From assembly GCF_004791025.1 (NCBI RefSeq), contig NZ_SRUO01000008.1, forward strand, positions 124,001 to 188,000: 64,000 bases of DNA. Reading direction: 5' to 3'. The notes below the pieces were generated by a model. The model searched no databases. It saw only the letters and a program-made list of their open reading frames with translations, and had not been told where the DNA came from. Shown one piece after another: positions 6,801 to 15,817 of this stretch. The first letter of the stretch is position 1. Every line of letters starts with the position of its first letter. Source of the DNA: Mesorhizobium sp. M4B.F.Ca.ET.203.01.1.1. GTDB lineage: Bacteria > Pseudomonadota > Alphaproteobacteria > Rhizobiales > Rhizobiaceae. The translations under genes were made by a program, and so were the position numbers.

Positions 6801-9386
6801 CAGTTGCCTAAGCAGGGCCATTCTGTAGCGGCTGGGCGGCGGTCCAGGGTCGAAGTCGGCCAGCAATTCCTCAATAGGTTGGTCTGCATGATCCTTTTGG
6901 AGGCGCTTCACCTGGTCCTCGATTGTTTGCGCATCCTCTCGGTCAAAGATTGGCAAATTGCTGTCGCTCAGAACCTTGAGCACGGCGATGTAAAGACCGC
7001 GATCAGGCCGCGGTTCGCGACCCGCCTGGAGCAGCGCCCGTGTGGCCAGCGCCAACACTTGTCGAAAAATGTCCTGCTCTACCTCCCGCGGAATATCGCG
7101 AGCCAACCGGGCCGCCTTCTGCCGACCGTCCGAAAAGAGAAGCACCTTCCGACCGCCATTGGGATACTCGCGGGTTTCGGTCCGCGAAGCCGGTTGGCTG
7201 TCCAACTGCGTCTTCACTAGGTTGGCGAACGGCGCCTCGCCCTTGGTGGCGTGGTCCATGATAGTGGATGTCTCACTGCGCAGAGTTGGTTCGCCGCAGA
7301 CACAGCAATTGCTAAACCTTACGCCATTCTTGACCCAGTCCTGGTTCTGGGTGGGCAGATAGACGGGGGTAAAGCCTTCTGCCGGCCGCTCGGCGCTGTA
7401 ATCAAGACGGCCGCTCCGGATGTCCAGCCAGGCGGAAACGCAGTCGAGAAAGCTCGGGTTGGGCGGTTCCATCAGCACTTCCACTTCAACCAGCGGCGGC
7501 TGGCGGCCTTCACGGAACGGCCCTGACGGTGTGCTCCAGAGGAAATCAGGTTGCGGTCCATCCGCGTAAGCCCGCAAGTAGGCGGTACCGCACTCACGGT
7601 GCGTCAGGAGTTCGAAGACCCGTCCACCGCACTGGCACTGCCGGCGGGGGTGGGTATGTAGCCTGCCGAGAATCCGGCCGGGTCCCTGATGGCGTGCATG
7701 GGAACAGTTCGGATCGGCGCAGGCGTATAGCCCCGGCAGGCCACGAAAGAACATGTGCAGGCGGGTGGGCAACAGTACGCGGTCGTCCGCTTTGCGGCGC
7801 GCAAAAGGGGCCAGCGCAAGCAGGGCCGATAGAGCGCGAGTACCTTCGGGATGGTGCTCAAATAGTTGCTCCTGCAGGGCATCCAGTGCGAGGGCCTTGC
7901 CGGATACAAGCTCGATGAGCCTTTCGAGCACTGGAAAACCAGTAAGGTTGGCAAACAGGTAGTCGGGCAGGTCTTCCGCCGACGTTGGTTCTGACCAGCC
8001 CAACCCAGCGGCCAATGCGGCCACCGCGTCTCGCGCAGTCTCTGGATGGGTTGCATATTGTTCGAAAGCTGCCAAATCAAAAACCGCGAGCAAGTCGGTC
8101 ACGCGGTCGCTAGGTTGGCCGCTGCCGTGGCGCTGTTCGCGCGTACCGGTGATAACCGCGAACCCACGCCGCGATTGGCGCGGCAATCCAGTGAGATTGC
8201 GGGCGAACTCGTCGATCGCTGCCTCAGCCGCTGTACCCTGCCCCAAGCTGGCGCTGGTCAAGATGAAGCGCACGCGTTCCCGCGGTACATCAAGACGTGC
8301 GAGCAAGCGTCTGATCAGCAGTGCAACCTCCGCACCGCCAGCGCCCCGATACATGTGCGCCTCATCCAGTACCAGAATCAGCTCATTGGCGCTGTCAGCG
8401 TGCAGCCACTCCTTCGTCTGCCGGAAAATGGACCTCTCGATCGGCCGCATCAGCATGTATTCGAGCATCGAGTAGTTGGTGATAAGGATATCCGGGCATG
8501 CCCGCTGGGTTTCATCGCGAGTCATCATTTCGCGGTCACCGGGCTGGGTGATGAGACGGCGGTCCCAGTGACGATAGCGCCGGGGTGCACCGCCTTTTGG
8601 ATTGGGCTTCAGTTCTTCGTGTTGCTTGCCGTAGAACGCGGCCAGGTCCTTCGACGGCCATTGCCCAATCTTGGTAAGGCCTGACACTGTTTCTGGTGTT
8701 GCCATCAGCGGCAGGTAAAAGCTTTCGAACAGCGGTTCGATACGCTCGCCGTCGCGCTTAGCCGAGCGCAGTCCGGGATAGGGTGATCGGCCGGTATAAC
8801 TGCCAAAGCGCACCGGCCGGTTGCGACCCGCCGAAACAATAGCCGACGCAACCTCGTCGCCGAAGAGCCGGCGAACGCGGCCGAGTTGATCATTGACAAG
8901 CGCGTTCATCGGATAGAGTAGCAAGGCGCGGCAGCCCGGCAGCGCCGCCGTAGCTGGCCGGTCGAGTGCCTCTTGGGTCAGTTGGCCGATGATCGGCATC
9001 AGAAAGCTCTCGGTCTTTCCCGAGCCGGTACCGGTGGCGACGATGAGATCGGAGCCCGCGAAGTACCTCTCAAGGGCTTGTGCCTGATGGACGTAGGGCC
9101 GGGGAAACAAGCCGGCTTTTGCCGCTGCAAGCTCCGCCAACATCCTTGCCAGCGCTGGGGGCAGATCAAGTTGGTCATAGGGAGCCCCCAGTTCATAAAC
9201 CGGAGTAGACTCAACAAATGGAGCCTGCGCGACCGCACCGTCCTCCTGCAGCAGCAGCCGCCGCTCTAGGATGATTGCCTGGTTGCGCACGTGGTATTGC
9301 GCCTCAATGTAGCCGCGCAGGCTTGCGCCCAGCCGCCCGACCGTGGCGTGTACGCCGTGCTCGCTCTGCTCGACCCCGTTGCTCAT
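3852..9386 (-). CDS. druE: Druantia type I protein DruE: giant DEAD/DEAH helicase with DUF1998
   Basis: 1844 aa, in the size range of DruE, the helicase shared by Druantia systems. Walker A is ATGTGSGKTE (residues 117-126), the DEAH box is at 341-344 in LVLDEAHMY, and motif VI (QQRAGRAGRRG) is near 1140. Two zinc-ribbon-like Cys clusters lie in the middle (around 560-600 and 990). The C-terminal DUF1998 module carries a C-x3-C-x3-C-x2-C cluster near 1705. It is last in the druABCDE operon, overlapping druD by four bases (ATGA). Druantia is an anti-phage system whose mechanism is not settled; DruE is presumed to be the ATP-driven nucleic-acid motor. Confidence 0.92.
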   Translation of the reverse strand: MSNGVEQSEHGVHATVGRLGASLRGYIEAQYHVRNQAIILERRLLLQEDGAVAQAPFVESTPVYELGAPYDQLDLPPALARMLAELAAAKAGLFPRPYVHQAQALERYFAGSDLIVATGTGSGKTESFLMPIIGQLTQEALDRPATAALPGCRALLLYPMNALVNDQLGRVRRLFGDEVASAIVSAGRNRPVRFGSYTGRSPYPGLRSAKRDGERIEPLFESFYLPLMATPETVSGLTKIGQWPSKDLAAFYGKQHEELKPNPKGGAPRRYRHWDRRLITQPGDREMMTRDETQRACPDILITNYSMLEYMLMRPIERSIFRQTKEWLHADSANELILVLDEAHMYRGAGGAEVALLIRRLLARLDVPRERVRFILTSASLGQGTAAEAAIDEFARNLTGLPRQSRRGFAVITGTREQRHGSGQPSDRVTDLLAVFDLAAFEQYATHPETARDAVAALAAGLGWSEPTSAEDLPDYLFANLTGFPVLERLIELVSGKALALDALQEQLFEHHPEGTRALSALLALAPFARRKADDRVLLPTRLHMFFRGLPGLYACADPNCSHARHQGPGRILGRLHTHPRRQCQCGGRVFELLTHRECGTAYLRAYADGPQPDFLWSTPSGPFREGRQPPLVEVEVLMEPPNPSFLDCVSAWLDIRSGRLDYSAERPAEGFTPVYLPTQNQDWVKNGVRFSNCCVCGEPTLRSETSTIMDHATKGEAPFANLVKTQLDSQPASRTETREYPNGGRKVLLFSDGRQKAARLARDIPREVEQDIFRQVLALATRALLQAGREPRPDRGLYIAVLKVLSDSNLPIFDREDAQTIEDQVKRLQKDHADQPIEELLADFDPGPPPSRYRMALLRQLCGRYYSLAGTTVGCLFPARRALAKLVSAAAPLVPTLPAADMSGLAAGWLMHVADGYAFDHTIEGNVRGSAAGRWRNAWGSNGAFPKAIRPALAAALQIDLATLGLVEKELANELGLADSTGAIFIDPAKVIVHIDLDMTWHHCADCTALLPMTVHGHCAACGSGSVQSVTPSQSEYIRARKGFWRAPVERVLTGGAQLRSISVEEHTAQLSNRDNARVHATTEQFELRFKDVRIAKSDKPIDVLSCTTTMEVGVDIGSLVAVGLRNVPPQRENYQQRAGRAGRRGSSLSTVLTYAQNGPHDGYYYNNPKQIVAGDPRNPDVKVDNPKIARRHIVAYLFQTFFHNYMDHHDVSVGAGSSALFRALGKATDFFLGEPMSGLDIASFDMWVRQELLAPTGQLRPLIRNWLPDNLRVAPRTIDAWIGDEAADLLATLARFRAELVAATAAGEGEENAAAGGEEEEDRRSEREAIADQELLEFLFAKGLLPSYAFPTDLSSFLVERLIQRNNEWKMEVVERPQQSIGKALSEYAPGRLIVINKETYRSGGVVANTLPDVENRAEAIFEQRHTLVHCENCSFVADLNDVTQGGARCPVCESDLRHTHMVVPQVFLPEEGRALKDDDRDQDITYATAAQFPVPVGKDDLPSLRPVGRNLMYVVTTDRQLVTVNKGQETSDGRSGFWICNQCGRASVDEQPHLSHSRPYKIEFSYGKPRPGYQCAGTYENVFLGHVFSTDLLLLRISLRQPLVTETGDPLQLRILEDALYSVAEGLRLAASRHPQIDLDPSEFGAGFRIVPNREDDTLLLDVYLYDTLSGGAGYADLAARNIEEILQQTLALLEQCPAKCEQSCESCLRHYHNQYLKERLDRNLGAELLRYALDGTLPEEKAPAAQANLLRNLQRLLELEGFACKGPVEMQGVTVPLGVSSSNQQIAVGLRPALLTPEWQGHSFSNLPPTTSSVVLNEFVLGRNLPDEHQMVRNAVLYEK

Positions 9387-10402
9387 GACACTGCCCCTCT
9401 CAGTTTTATCCCCAGCCGCCCAAGCGCATGTGTCACGAACGGCATGGCGCGGACTGGGAAGGCCATGGAACGGACTGACCGAGGGGTTGCGCCTTCACAC
9501 TCCCACCCAAGCGCCAGAACGCGGGCCTCCTCTATGGGCAGATCCTTGACCAGCGTAACCTGCACCAGATCGCCGTCCCGCCTGGCATTTAACGTGCGTG
9601 TAGCGCGAAGCGCGTCATCGTAGGCAAAGCGGAACCGACGCGCGTGTCCATGGTCGACCGTAGTTGCGCGCCGCAATAGTAGCCCATCGGCCGTGGGTTC
9701 GAACTCTCCGAGATAATACGGTCGGTTGTAGAGTGACGTCGGCTTTGCCTGCGCCCGGCACAGCCGCAAAGAGACACCGGCGAGTTCAATCTCGCGGGCA
9801 TTTATCCAGCGCGATCGCGACTGCTGCACCGCTTGGTCCGGAGCGTATACTTCGAGGTGGTCGGCTGGCATTGCCGCCTGCTGGAGACGTGGGCGATAGA
9901 TCTTGAGCGCCCTGCCCATCCAAACGGCGATGGGTTCAGCGCGACCGAGCCAATCATCGAAGCTCTGCACGACCATCTCCGTGGCGCCGGCAGTCGCATA
10001 GCGCATGACCCCTGCCGTGACAAAGCCACCTGACGGGAGAGCGCCTAGCAAGAAGGACAACCCTCCCGATAATGCGACGGCGCGCGGAGGTGTTGACTTC
10101 CAGTAGCCTCTAGGTGACCGCCAAAGGTCGCCCGTTTCCTCGAGCGCCTCCAACACCTTGTTAGCCAGCGGGCGCGCCTCAGCAGGCGCAATTAAGCCTC
10201 CAAGATTCGTTTCGATCATGTCGGTAAGGCGCCCTGTGAACACGCCGTGACCATCCCGTGCTCCGTCTGCGTCGCACGCCGCATGCAGGTGCGCCGCAAT
10301 CAACGCGCGCCGAACCGCTTCTGGGGGCCCTTGGATCGACAAGCCGACCATCGCACTCGCCAGCACCTCGGAGGCGGAAAGGACACGCAGTGACAAGGCC
10401 AT
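9383..10402 (-). CDS. druD: Druantia type I protein DruD
   Basis: 339 aa, between druC (8-base gap) and druE (ATGA overlap). The sequence alone shows no textbook motif; the assignment rests on position, size and orientation in an operon whose first gene is DUF4338 and last is the DUF1998 helicase, as in Druantia type I. Soluble, no signal peptide or membrane segment, and an Arg-rich middle. Its role in the system is unknown. Confidence 0.8.
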   Translation of the reverse strand: MALSLRVLSASEVLASAMVGLSIQGPPEAVRRALIAAHLHAACDADGARDGHGVFTGRLTDMIETNLGGLIAPAEARPLANKVLEALEETGDLWRSPRGYWKSTPPRAVALSGGLSFLLGALPSGGFVTAGVMRYATAGATEMVVQSFDDWLGRAEPIAVWMGRALKIYRPRLQQAAMPADHLEVYAPDQAVQQSRSRWINAREIELAGVSLRLCRAQAKPTSLYNRPYYLGEFEPTADGLLLRRATTVDHGHARRFRFAYDDALRATRTLNARRDGDLVQVTLVKDLPIEEARVLALGWECEGATPRSVRSMAFPVRAMPFVTHALGRLGIKLRGAVS

Positions 10403-10410
10403 CTCGGTGC

Positions 10411-12312
10411 TTACTCCCTCCTGATACCAGCAAGGTCGAGCAGGAGTTGGAGGCGGGTGTCCACATGGTCCTCGCTATCGATCCGCCCGCCATCGAGTTC
10501 CTCCTCGATGTCCTCCGGTGCCAGGCCCGTCATGCGCCATAGCGGCCACAGCCAGCCATAGGAGGTGGATTGGAGCGAGGTAGGCGCATTTGAAGTACGG
10601 AAACCTTCAAGCGTGGACATGAAGGCTGTTGCAGTCCGCTCGATGCGCGGGTTGCGCAACGAACGATCCCGCCGCAGAAGCCTTAACAACTCTTCCGTTT
10701 GGGCCTTGCCTTTGGATAGTTGCATCGACAAGGCCTTGGGATCGAGTGACGCCAGCGCCCCTGCGGAGACAATGGCGTTTGCCTTGGGGAAAATGCTCCA
10801 GTCCAGCACATCCGCGTCGAACACCGGTCCCAATTGGAGATAGAGCGGCTGCTCTGGAAACGTCGAAACTCCGTCCGCCAGTGTTGCCACCACCAAGACG
10901 CTTGCGTCGCGGATCAGGTCCACGATCGCATCGGCCAGCAGTTCGAAGGGTGCATTGTTGACCCGCTCCAGCACCAGCGCCCCGATCATGCCATCCTGTT
11001 TGCCAAATGCTGCCACCACATCGGTGTCGAGCGTCGCTGCATCGACAAAACCGACCGGCACCCGCGCCCGCACCACATGCTTCCCGGCGAACGTCATTGC
11101 GGTCGCACGGGCCAGCTCGGTCGAGAATGATCCCTTGAGAAACAGCACTCTGCCGGTCACGGCAGCGGCGAGCACTTCTTCCGCGAAGACCGCGGCGCCC
11201 GGAGACTTGAGGCCAAGCGCAGCGTAGTTCGATGTCAGCAGGGCCGCAGCCTCTGTACCCGTCGCCAGGGCCTTGATCGGGTCCGGTTGTTGCTCCAGCG
11301 GCACAACCCGTAGCGATGGCGTAGAGGCCACGGATGGCGCGTCGGTCTGCACCGGAGCCGGGCTGGTGTTCTGTCCTAGTTGCCCGACCCTTTCGGCAAT
11401 GTCGGTAAGCTGTTGTTGAAGCTCCGCGGTGTGCTTGCCCGCCCGGTCCTCGGTGTCACTCCAGAGCGCCTCCAGGTCGGTCACGTTACGTTCAACGGCC
11501 TTCAGGCGCCCGTCTGCCGTGGCGCTGACGCGCGCAACGGCCTCGCCATGGGTTTCCAATTCCTTCCGCACAGCCGCCAGTTCGGCAAGCACCGTTTCTA
11601 GTGCGCGCGTAGAGGCGCCCTCTTCGACCACCTGGGCTGGCCGGGCCACGAGACCGGTCACAGTCTCCGCCAATCGCGCAACCTCGCCTGACGACCTCTC
11701 AACGTCGCCCTGCAGGCCTTTCAACAGTTCCTCATAGCCCTGTATACGCTTCGGGAGGATGGACAACTCCCGGTCTCTCTCCACCGCCACCAGCGGTTTG
11801 GCGCTGCTTACCAGCCCCTCAAGCGTATCGGTGGTTTCGAAGGGGCTAAATTGGAGAAGCCGCGAGATCGTCTCTGCCGCACAATTGTTGAGAAAGGACT
11901 GTTCATGCAGACAGCGGAACAGCGCTTCAATCTCCGCTTGCGGCTGGTCCGTGACCACCTGTGGATGGTCTTTTGTTGCATTCTCGATTGCGTCGAGCAA
12001 CGCGGCGAGACCCTCGACATCCTTCAGGTGCTGTTCCGCCCACGCGCGCCACAGATAGTAGTAGGCGAGGTCGGCGCGCTCCTTGTTGGCCTTAGGAGCG
12101 CCGCCCTTCTTGAGAAAGTGATGGAGCAGCGCCTGCTTGCGCTTCGGGAGGCTGGCGGCACTTTCCTTGCGAAAGCCGTCAACACTAGGCAGCACACGCA
12201 ACAGTTCCCGGCTGGCCTTGCTGGTCACTTCGCTGAAGAAGGCCAGCAGTTCGCGGTCACCAAGCGCGCGTAGCCGCTCGACAGCCTGTGGTGTGGGCGA
12301 CGGCTGGGTCAT
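10411..12312 (-). CDS. druC: Druantia type I protein DruC
   Basis: 633 aa. The N-terminal third is helical and rich in Leu/Arg/Lys. Residues about 175-310 have heptad-like spacing with many Glu/Ala/Leu, consistent with a coiled coil, followed by a Pro-rich linker near 315-340 and a C-terminal alpha/beta domain. No catalytic motif is recognised. It overlaps druB by four bases (ATGA at 12309-12312). Identification follows from the operon context; the coiled coil suggests a scaffolding or oligomerising part, which is inference. Confidence 0.8.
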   Translation of the reverse strand: MTQPSPTPQAVERLRALGDRELLAFFSEVTSKASRELLRVLPSVDGFRKESAASLPKRKQALLHHFLKKGGAPKANKERADLAYYYLWRAWAEQHLKDVEGLAALLDAIENATKDHPQVVTDQPQAEIEALFRCLHEQSFLNNCAAETISRLLQFSPFETTDTLEGLVSSAKPLVAVERDRELSILPKRIQGYEELLKGLQGDVERSSGEVARLAETVTGLVARPAQVVEEGASTRALETVLAELAAVRKELETHGEAVARVSATADGRLKAVERNVTDLEALWSDTEDRAGKHTAELQQQLTDIAERVGQLGQNTSPAPVQTDAPSVASTPSLRVVPLEQQPDPIKALATGTEAAALLTSNYAALGLKSPGAAVFAEEVLAAAVTGRVLFLKGSFSTELARATAMTFAGKHVVRARVPVGFVDAATLDTDVVAAFGKQDGMIGALVLERVNNAPFELLADAIVDLIRDASVLVVATLADGVSTFPEQPLYLQLGPVFDADVLDWSIFPKANAIVSAGALASLDPKALSMQLSKGKAQTEELLRLLRRDRSLRNPRIERTATAFMSTLEGFRTSNAPTSLQSTSYGWLWPLWRMTGLAPEDIEEELDGGRIDSEDHVDTRLQLLLDLAGIRRE

Positions 12313-13928
12313 GTTGCGTCTCTGTTTCCGCGAATGCGGGTCAAGGCAATACGGTGGTGAGCCTCAAGCCAACGCGGCGCAATCATGGCGCGCAATGCGG
12401 TCGAAAGCGCCTCGTCGGACTGCGACCTTGAAGCAATGCCCGCCTGCCCAGCGGCAGCGAGTACCCAACGGGCATGCGCACGCGTGGCTGGCGGCAGGTG
12501 CCGGGTCGGCCCAGCCGTGGCCACCCGCATATCGAACCACCATGCGCCGAACGGACCCAAGTCCAATACCACGTCGCATTTGGTGTCACGCAGCGCGTCT
12601 TGTAGTTTAGCGAGGGCTTCCGTCGTCACTGTCTCGGTTGCCGAATGGAGTTCCGCGGCGGTGGTCGCGAAGGCGCGCTGGGTCCAATCGACAGCTTCCG
12701 CTGGCCGTGACCGAAGGCTCGGAACAAGGCCGCGCGGAACATTGAGGCCAGAGAGGTCGAGCGAGCCGGCCCGCACCTGCTCAAGTAGTGGCCGTGCCTC
12801 GGCCGAGTTTGCCGAAACCGAGCGTGAACCAAAGGTCAGAAATGCCCCCCGTGCCGCTCGCACGACAGGTTTGACCAGCAGCTCTGGCAACGCCCGCCCC
12901 TCGACCTCCAGAATAGGCGGCTCGGCCGCCGGAAAGCCGCTGACCCGTATGAATTGCCATTGTCCCCGTGCAAGGGGTACGGAGGCACTGTCATCACCGC
13001 TGCGCGCGCGCAGGATGGCCTCACCATGGCCATCGCCTGCATGGATCGCCAAGGTGAATTCGCTTTTGGTGTCCAGGACAAGGCGCGCCGATGCGTCAAT
13101 GACGTGCATGGGCGGTGACACCACACCCCACCGACGTTTGGCCTGCTGTACCGCCAAACCGGTAGCCTGCCTGACCCACTCGGCCAGCCCTTCGTCAGCC
13201 ACCTGCGGGAGCGTGACCAGGAGGCAGCTCCACTGCTTCAGGTCGGCCAGACGGGTGACTGCGAGTTGCCGCGGCACCCTCGTGACGAGCTCGGCACGCT
13301 GCACGAAGTAATAGGCAGTGCCCCAGTCCAGGCCGGTTGCCAACGCCTGTCGGCTGCCCCTGCCGGCCGAAAAGACCGTGCTCCGCAAGGAATCCAAACC
13401 GGGTATGCGCCCCTGCACGGCGACGCCAAAGGCGTTGTCCACGTCTCCGCTGACCCAAACCACACGGAACGCCGGGGAGTCAGGGTTAACCGCGTAGGCC
13501 TGCGCGCCGACATGCAGCCGGGCACAGGCTACCTCGACCCGGAACCCGTCGCCACCGCCGTCGAAGGTCAACCTGCCTCTCGGGGTGGGCGCGCGCGGAA
13601 TCTGCACCTCAAGGCCCCAGCGGGCAGGTACCCTGCTGACGGGCGGCTGCACATGCAGAGTAAGGGCAAGAGGCAACTGAGGAGTGGCTGGCTCTGGCCG
13701 CGATTGCACGGCCGACTGCGCCCCTGGCCCCTGCCATCCCCCGGACGCATGATAAAGGTAGCACTCCGGTCGCGCGGCACCCGAGACGTGGGCAAAGTGC
13801 GCATCGCGGTAGGTGCCTTGCCGGGGGCTAACGCGGGCACCGCACACAGGGCAGGAGTACCGCCGGTACCGCTGCGCCAGCGAGGCCTCTACCCGCTGTC
13901 CGCTCGCAACGTCGATGGCGAAATACAT
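12309..13928 (-). CDS. druB: Druantia type I protein DruB with N-terminal zinc-finger-like motif
   Basis: 539 aa. The first 60 residues contain CPVCG (26-30), HFAH (44-47) and a further Cys at 56, an arrangement like the zinc-binding head found before nuclease-like domains in CoiA-type proteins. The rest is Val/Arg/Ala rich and unrecognised. It starts four bases after the druA stop and overlaps druC, so it is translationally coupled. Function within Druantia is not known; a nucleic-acid-binding head is a reasonable inference from the CxxC...HxxH pattern. Confidence 0.82.
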   Translation of the reverse strand: MYFAIDVASGQRVEASLAQRYRRYSCPVCGARVSPRQGTYRDAHFAHVSGAARPECYLYHASGGWQGPGAQSAVQSRPEPATPQLPLALTLHVQPPVSRVPARWGLEVQIPRAPTPRGRLTFDGGGDGFRVEVACARLHVGAQAYAVNPDSPAFRVVWVSGDVDNAFGVAVQGRIPGLDSLRSTVFSAGRGSRQALATGLDWGTAYYFVQRAELVTRVPRQLAVTRLADLKQWSCLLVTLPQVADEGLAEWVRQATGLAVQQAKRRWGVVSPPMHVIDASARLVLDTKSEFTLAIHAGDGHGEAILRARSGDDSASVPLARGQWQFIRVSGFPAAEPPILEVEGRALPELLVKPVVRAARGAFLTFGSRSVSANSAEARPLLEQVRAGSLDLSGLNVPRGLVPSLRSRPAEAVDWTQRAFATTAAELHSATETVTTEALAKLQDALRDTKCDVVLDLGPFGAWWFDMRVATAGPTRHLPPATRAHARWVLAAAGQAGIASRSQSDEALSTALRAMIAPRWLEAHHRIALTRIRGNRDAT

Positions 13929-13932
13929 CCTC

Positions 13933-15156
13933 TCAACCCGTTCGACTGGCAGGTTGCGCAGACTGTTCCTTCAACTCGGCGAGACTACCGGCAACGGCGC
14001 CGCTCACAAGCTCTGGCACGCGGTCTTTGCACCAATTGCGATAAGCCGGCTCACGGATGCCGCGCGGTACCATCCAGCGGTTTACGGCCAGCGCCGACAC
14101 TTCTGCGACGCTCAATAGGTTGCTGTAGTCAGGATCGGCGCCGCTCCCACGGAGGATGTCGACCGTGTTGGCGGCCAGGCTGCACAGGAACACTTGCCGC
14201 TGAATGCCGTGTTTTAGCAGCGAGTCTTTGAAGCCCAGCCGCGTCAGCGCCGCCTTGATGGTGCGCAGCCGCCAGTTCGGTCCCTTGCCGTACTCATGGT
14301 GGTCGGCGTAGCCGTGATTGAGCTGCCGGAGATAGGTTCGCAGTTTCTCAAACAGGGCGTCTGTAATATGGAAGTGCCCCCAGCCGATGGTATAACCCAC
14401 CGGCTGAAAGTACCGCGTGCCGCCAAGGGCCAATCGATTATAGACCGACGAACGCCCCATCGATGAGCTAGTTGTCACCATCAGCAGGCTGGCGTGCTTG
14501 GCGGCTCCCGAAATGATGCCGATGGACTCACCGTAGGTGTCCTTGAAGTCCCGCACCACTTCCTGCGTCCGCACCAGTGCAGCCACAGCCTTGCCGCCGA
14601 GCAGGAACGAATACGGCGGCACAGCACCCAGCACATAAGCGTCCAGCAGGTGCACCAGCCGCAACGAACGGTCAGCCGAGTTCCAGCCGACCAACTTGTC
14701 GCGGACCGACAAATTGAAAACAGGGTCGCCCAAAGCGATGATCCCCGCCAGACGGTCGTGACCCTCGTCCCACACCAGGTAGCGCAGGCGGCGGCCAAAT
14801 CCCGCCGATACGGGTACGGACCAGGTTAGCGTGGCCAGCCGGAACAAGTCCGCATCCTTGGTATCGCTACGCACTCGCCGAAGCGCCAACCTGATGTTGG
14901 CAGGTTCAATCTCGTCGCCGTCTGCAAAATGGGGCAGGAGTTCCTCGACACATCGGGCAAGGAAGACCGTGTTCGCCTCAAGCTTGCCTCTGCGTTGCTC
15001 GCCATGGAGCTGCCGCACCGCCTCCTTGTCTTGCGCCGGCGGCAATAGCAAGCCGTTCTTACCCTTTTTGAACCCAAGGCGCTTGAGATGCTGGCGGACC
15101 GCGCGTTTTAGCTGCGCTTCCGGCGTCGGAAACTTAACTATTATGCCCCTGCCCAT
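13933..15156 (-). CDS. druA: Druantia type I protein DruA (DUF4338)
   Basis: 407 aa from the ATG at 15156, which has GGGGGA about ten bases upstream; an open frame extends to a TTG at 15216 but has weaker support. The centre matches the DUF4338 pattern as I know it: RYLVW, a Gly/Asp-rich hydrophobic strand, then VRDKLVGW, a Ser/Arg-rich LVHLLDAYVLG stretch, and later the MGRSSVYNRL / GGTRYFQPVGYT region typical of the family. DUF4338 proteins include DruA and transposon-associated relatives. It is first in druABCDE, so the 400 bp upstream must hold the operon promoter. Confidence 0.9.
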   Translation of the reverse strand: MGRGIIVKFPTPEAQLKRAVRQHLKRLGFKKGKNGLLLPPAQDKEAVRQLHGEQRRGKLEANTVFLARCVEELLPHFADGDEIEPANIRLALRRVRSDTKDADLFRLATLTWSVPVSAGFGRRLRYLVWDEGHDRLAGIIALGDPVFNLSVRDKLVGWNSADRSLRLVHLLDAYVLGAVPPYSFLLGGKAVAALVRTQEVVRDFKDTYGESIGIISGAAKHASLLMVTTSSSMGRSSVYNRLALGGTRYFQPVGYTIGWGHFHITDALFEKLRTYLRQLNHGYADHHEYGKGPNWRLRTIKAALTRLGFKDSLLKHGIQRQVFLCSLAANTVDILRGSGADPDYSNLLSVAEVSALAVNRWMVPRGIREPAYRNWCKDRVPELVSGAVAGSLAELKEQSAQPASRTG

Positions 15157-15577
15157 CGGCACTTTTCCCCCAATCCCTCTGGTTGTTCCAGATTGTTGTT
15201 TGCATTCGACAATCAATCAACAGTCAAGGCGGAACAACTGCCTAGAAGGCAGGCAGTCGCGACAACTTGATACCCGCATAAGGCCGAGATTCGCCAGCGC
15301 TGTCGATCCTTCTATCCCAATCGCCCACGACAACAGCCCGAATTCTTCAAGAAGAAGATTCGTGAGGCTTTGGGCGGGGAGGACTAGCCGTCCCGCTATT
15401 GATTACGACAAAATGCAAGCAGCATGAGCCTGCGATTAAGGCTGCGGTCGGTTCAGATCCTCGTGCCCTCGCAATTCAGGACCAGAAAAGTTTGCACGCT
15501 ATGGGCTTAGCATATTGCAATTAGCTTTTAGCTAAATTATGCCGATGACCCGGTAGATAACTGCTGAGGTGTACGGG
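15157..15577. promoter_or_regulatory. Divergent intergenic region between druA and the HTH gene
   Basis: About 420 bp without a supported gene between divergent genes, so it should contain the druABCDE promoter (minus) and the promoter of the HTH/nuclease pair (plus). The segment around 15500-15545 is notably AT rich. GAGGTG seven bases before 15578 is a good ribosome-binding site for the plus-strand gene. I cannot name exact promoter boxes. Confidence 0.5.
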
Positions 15578-15817
15578 ATGACTGCGGACGAAGCACTTAG
15601 GAAGATCAAGCTTGCCATCGAGACATCGCCGAGAAACGGATATATCGCCGAGCTTCACGTTCAGGTGATCAAGTACGCCAGTATCCTGGATGGCGTAACG
15701 GGTAGAGAGTTTTGCGAGGCCGTGGGACTGACGCCGGCCTTTGGGACCGAATTTGCCAAGATGCGCAAGATCGCAAGCAGGCTGGTCGACGCCGGCCTCG
15801 ATGTGGACCGGATATGA
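15578..15817 (+). CDS. Small HTH-like regulatory protein, 79 aa
   Basis: The ATG at 15578 is preceded by GAGGTG; a GTG at 15569 is less likely. The sequence is helical, with a two-helix segment resembling a turn-helix DNA-binding fold (TGREFCEAVGLTPAFG, then KMRKIASRL). It overlaps the next gene by four bases (ATGA), so the two are translationally coupled. I read it as the regulator or antitoxin-like partner of the nuclease-like protein downstream; that pairing is inference. Confidence 0.7.
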   Translation: MTADEALRKIKLAIETSPRNGYIAELHVQVIKYASILDGVTGREFCEAVGLTPAFGTEFAKMRKIASRLVDAGLDVDRI

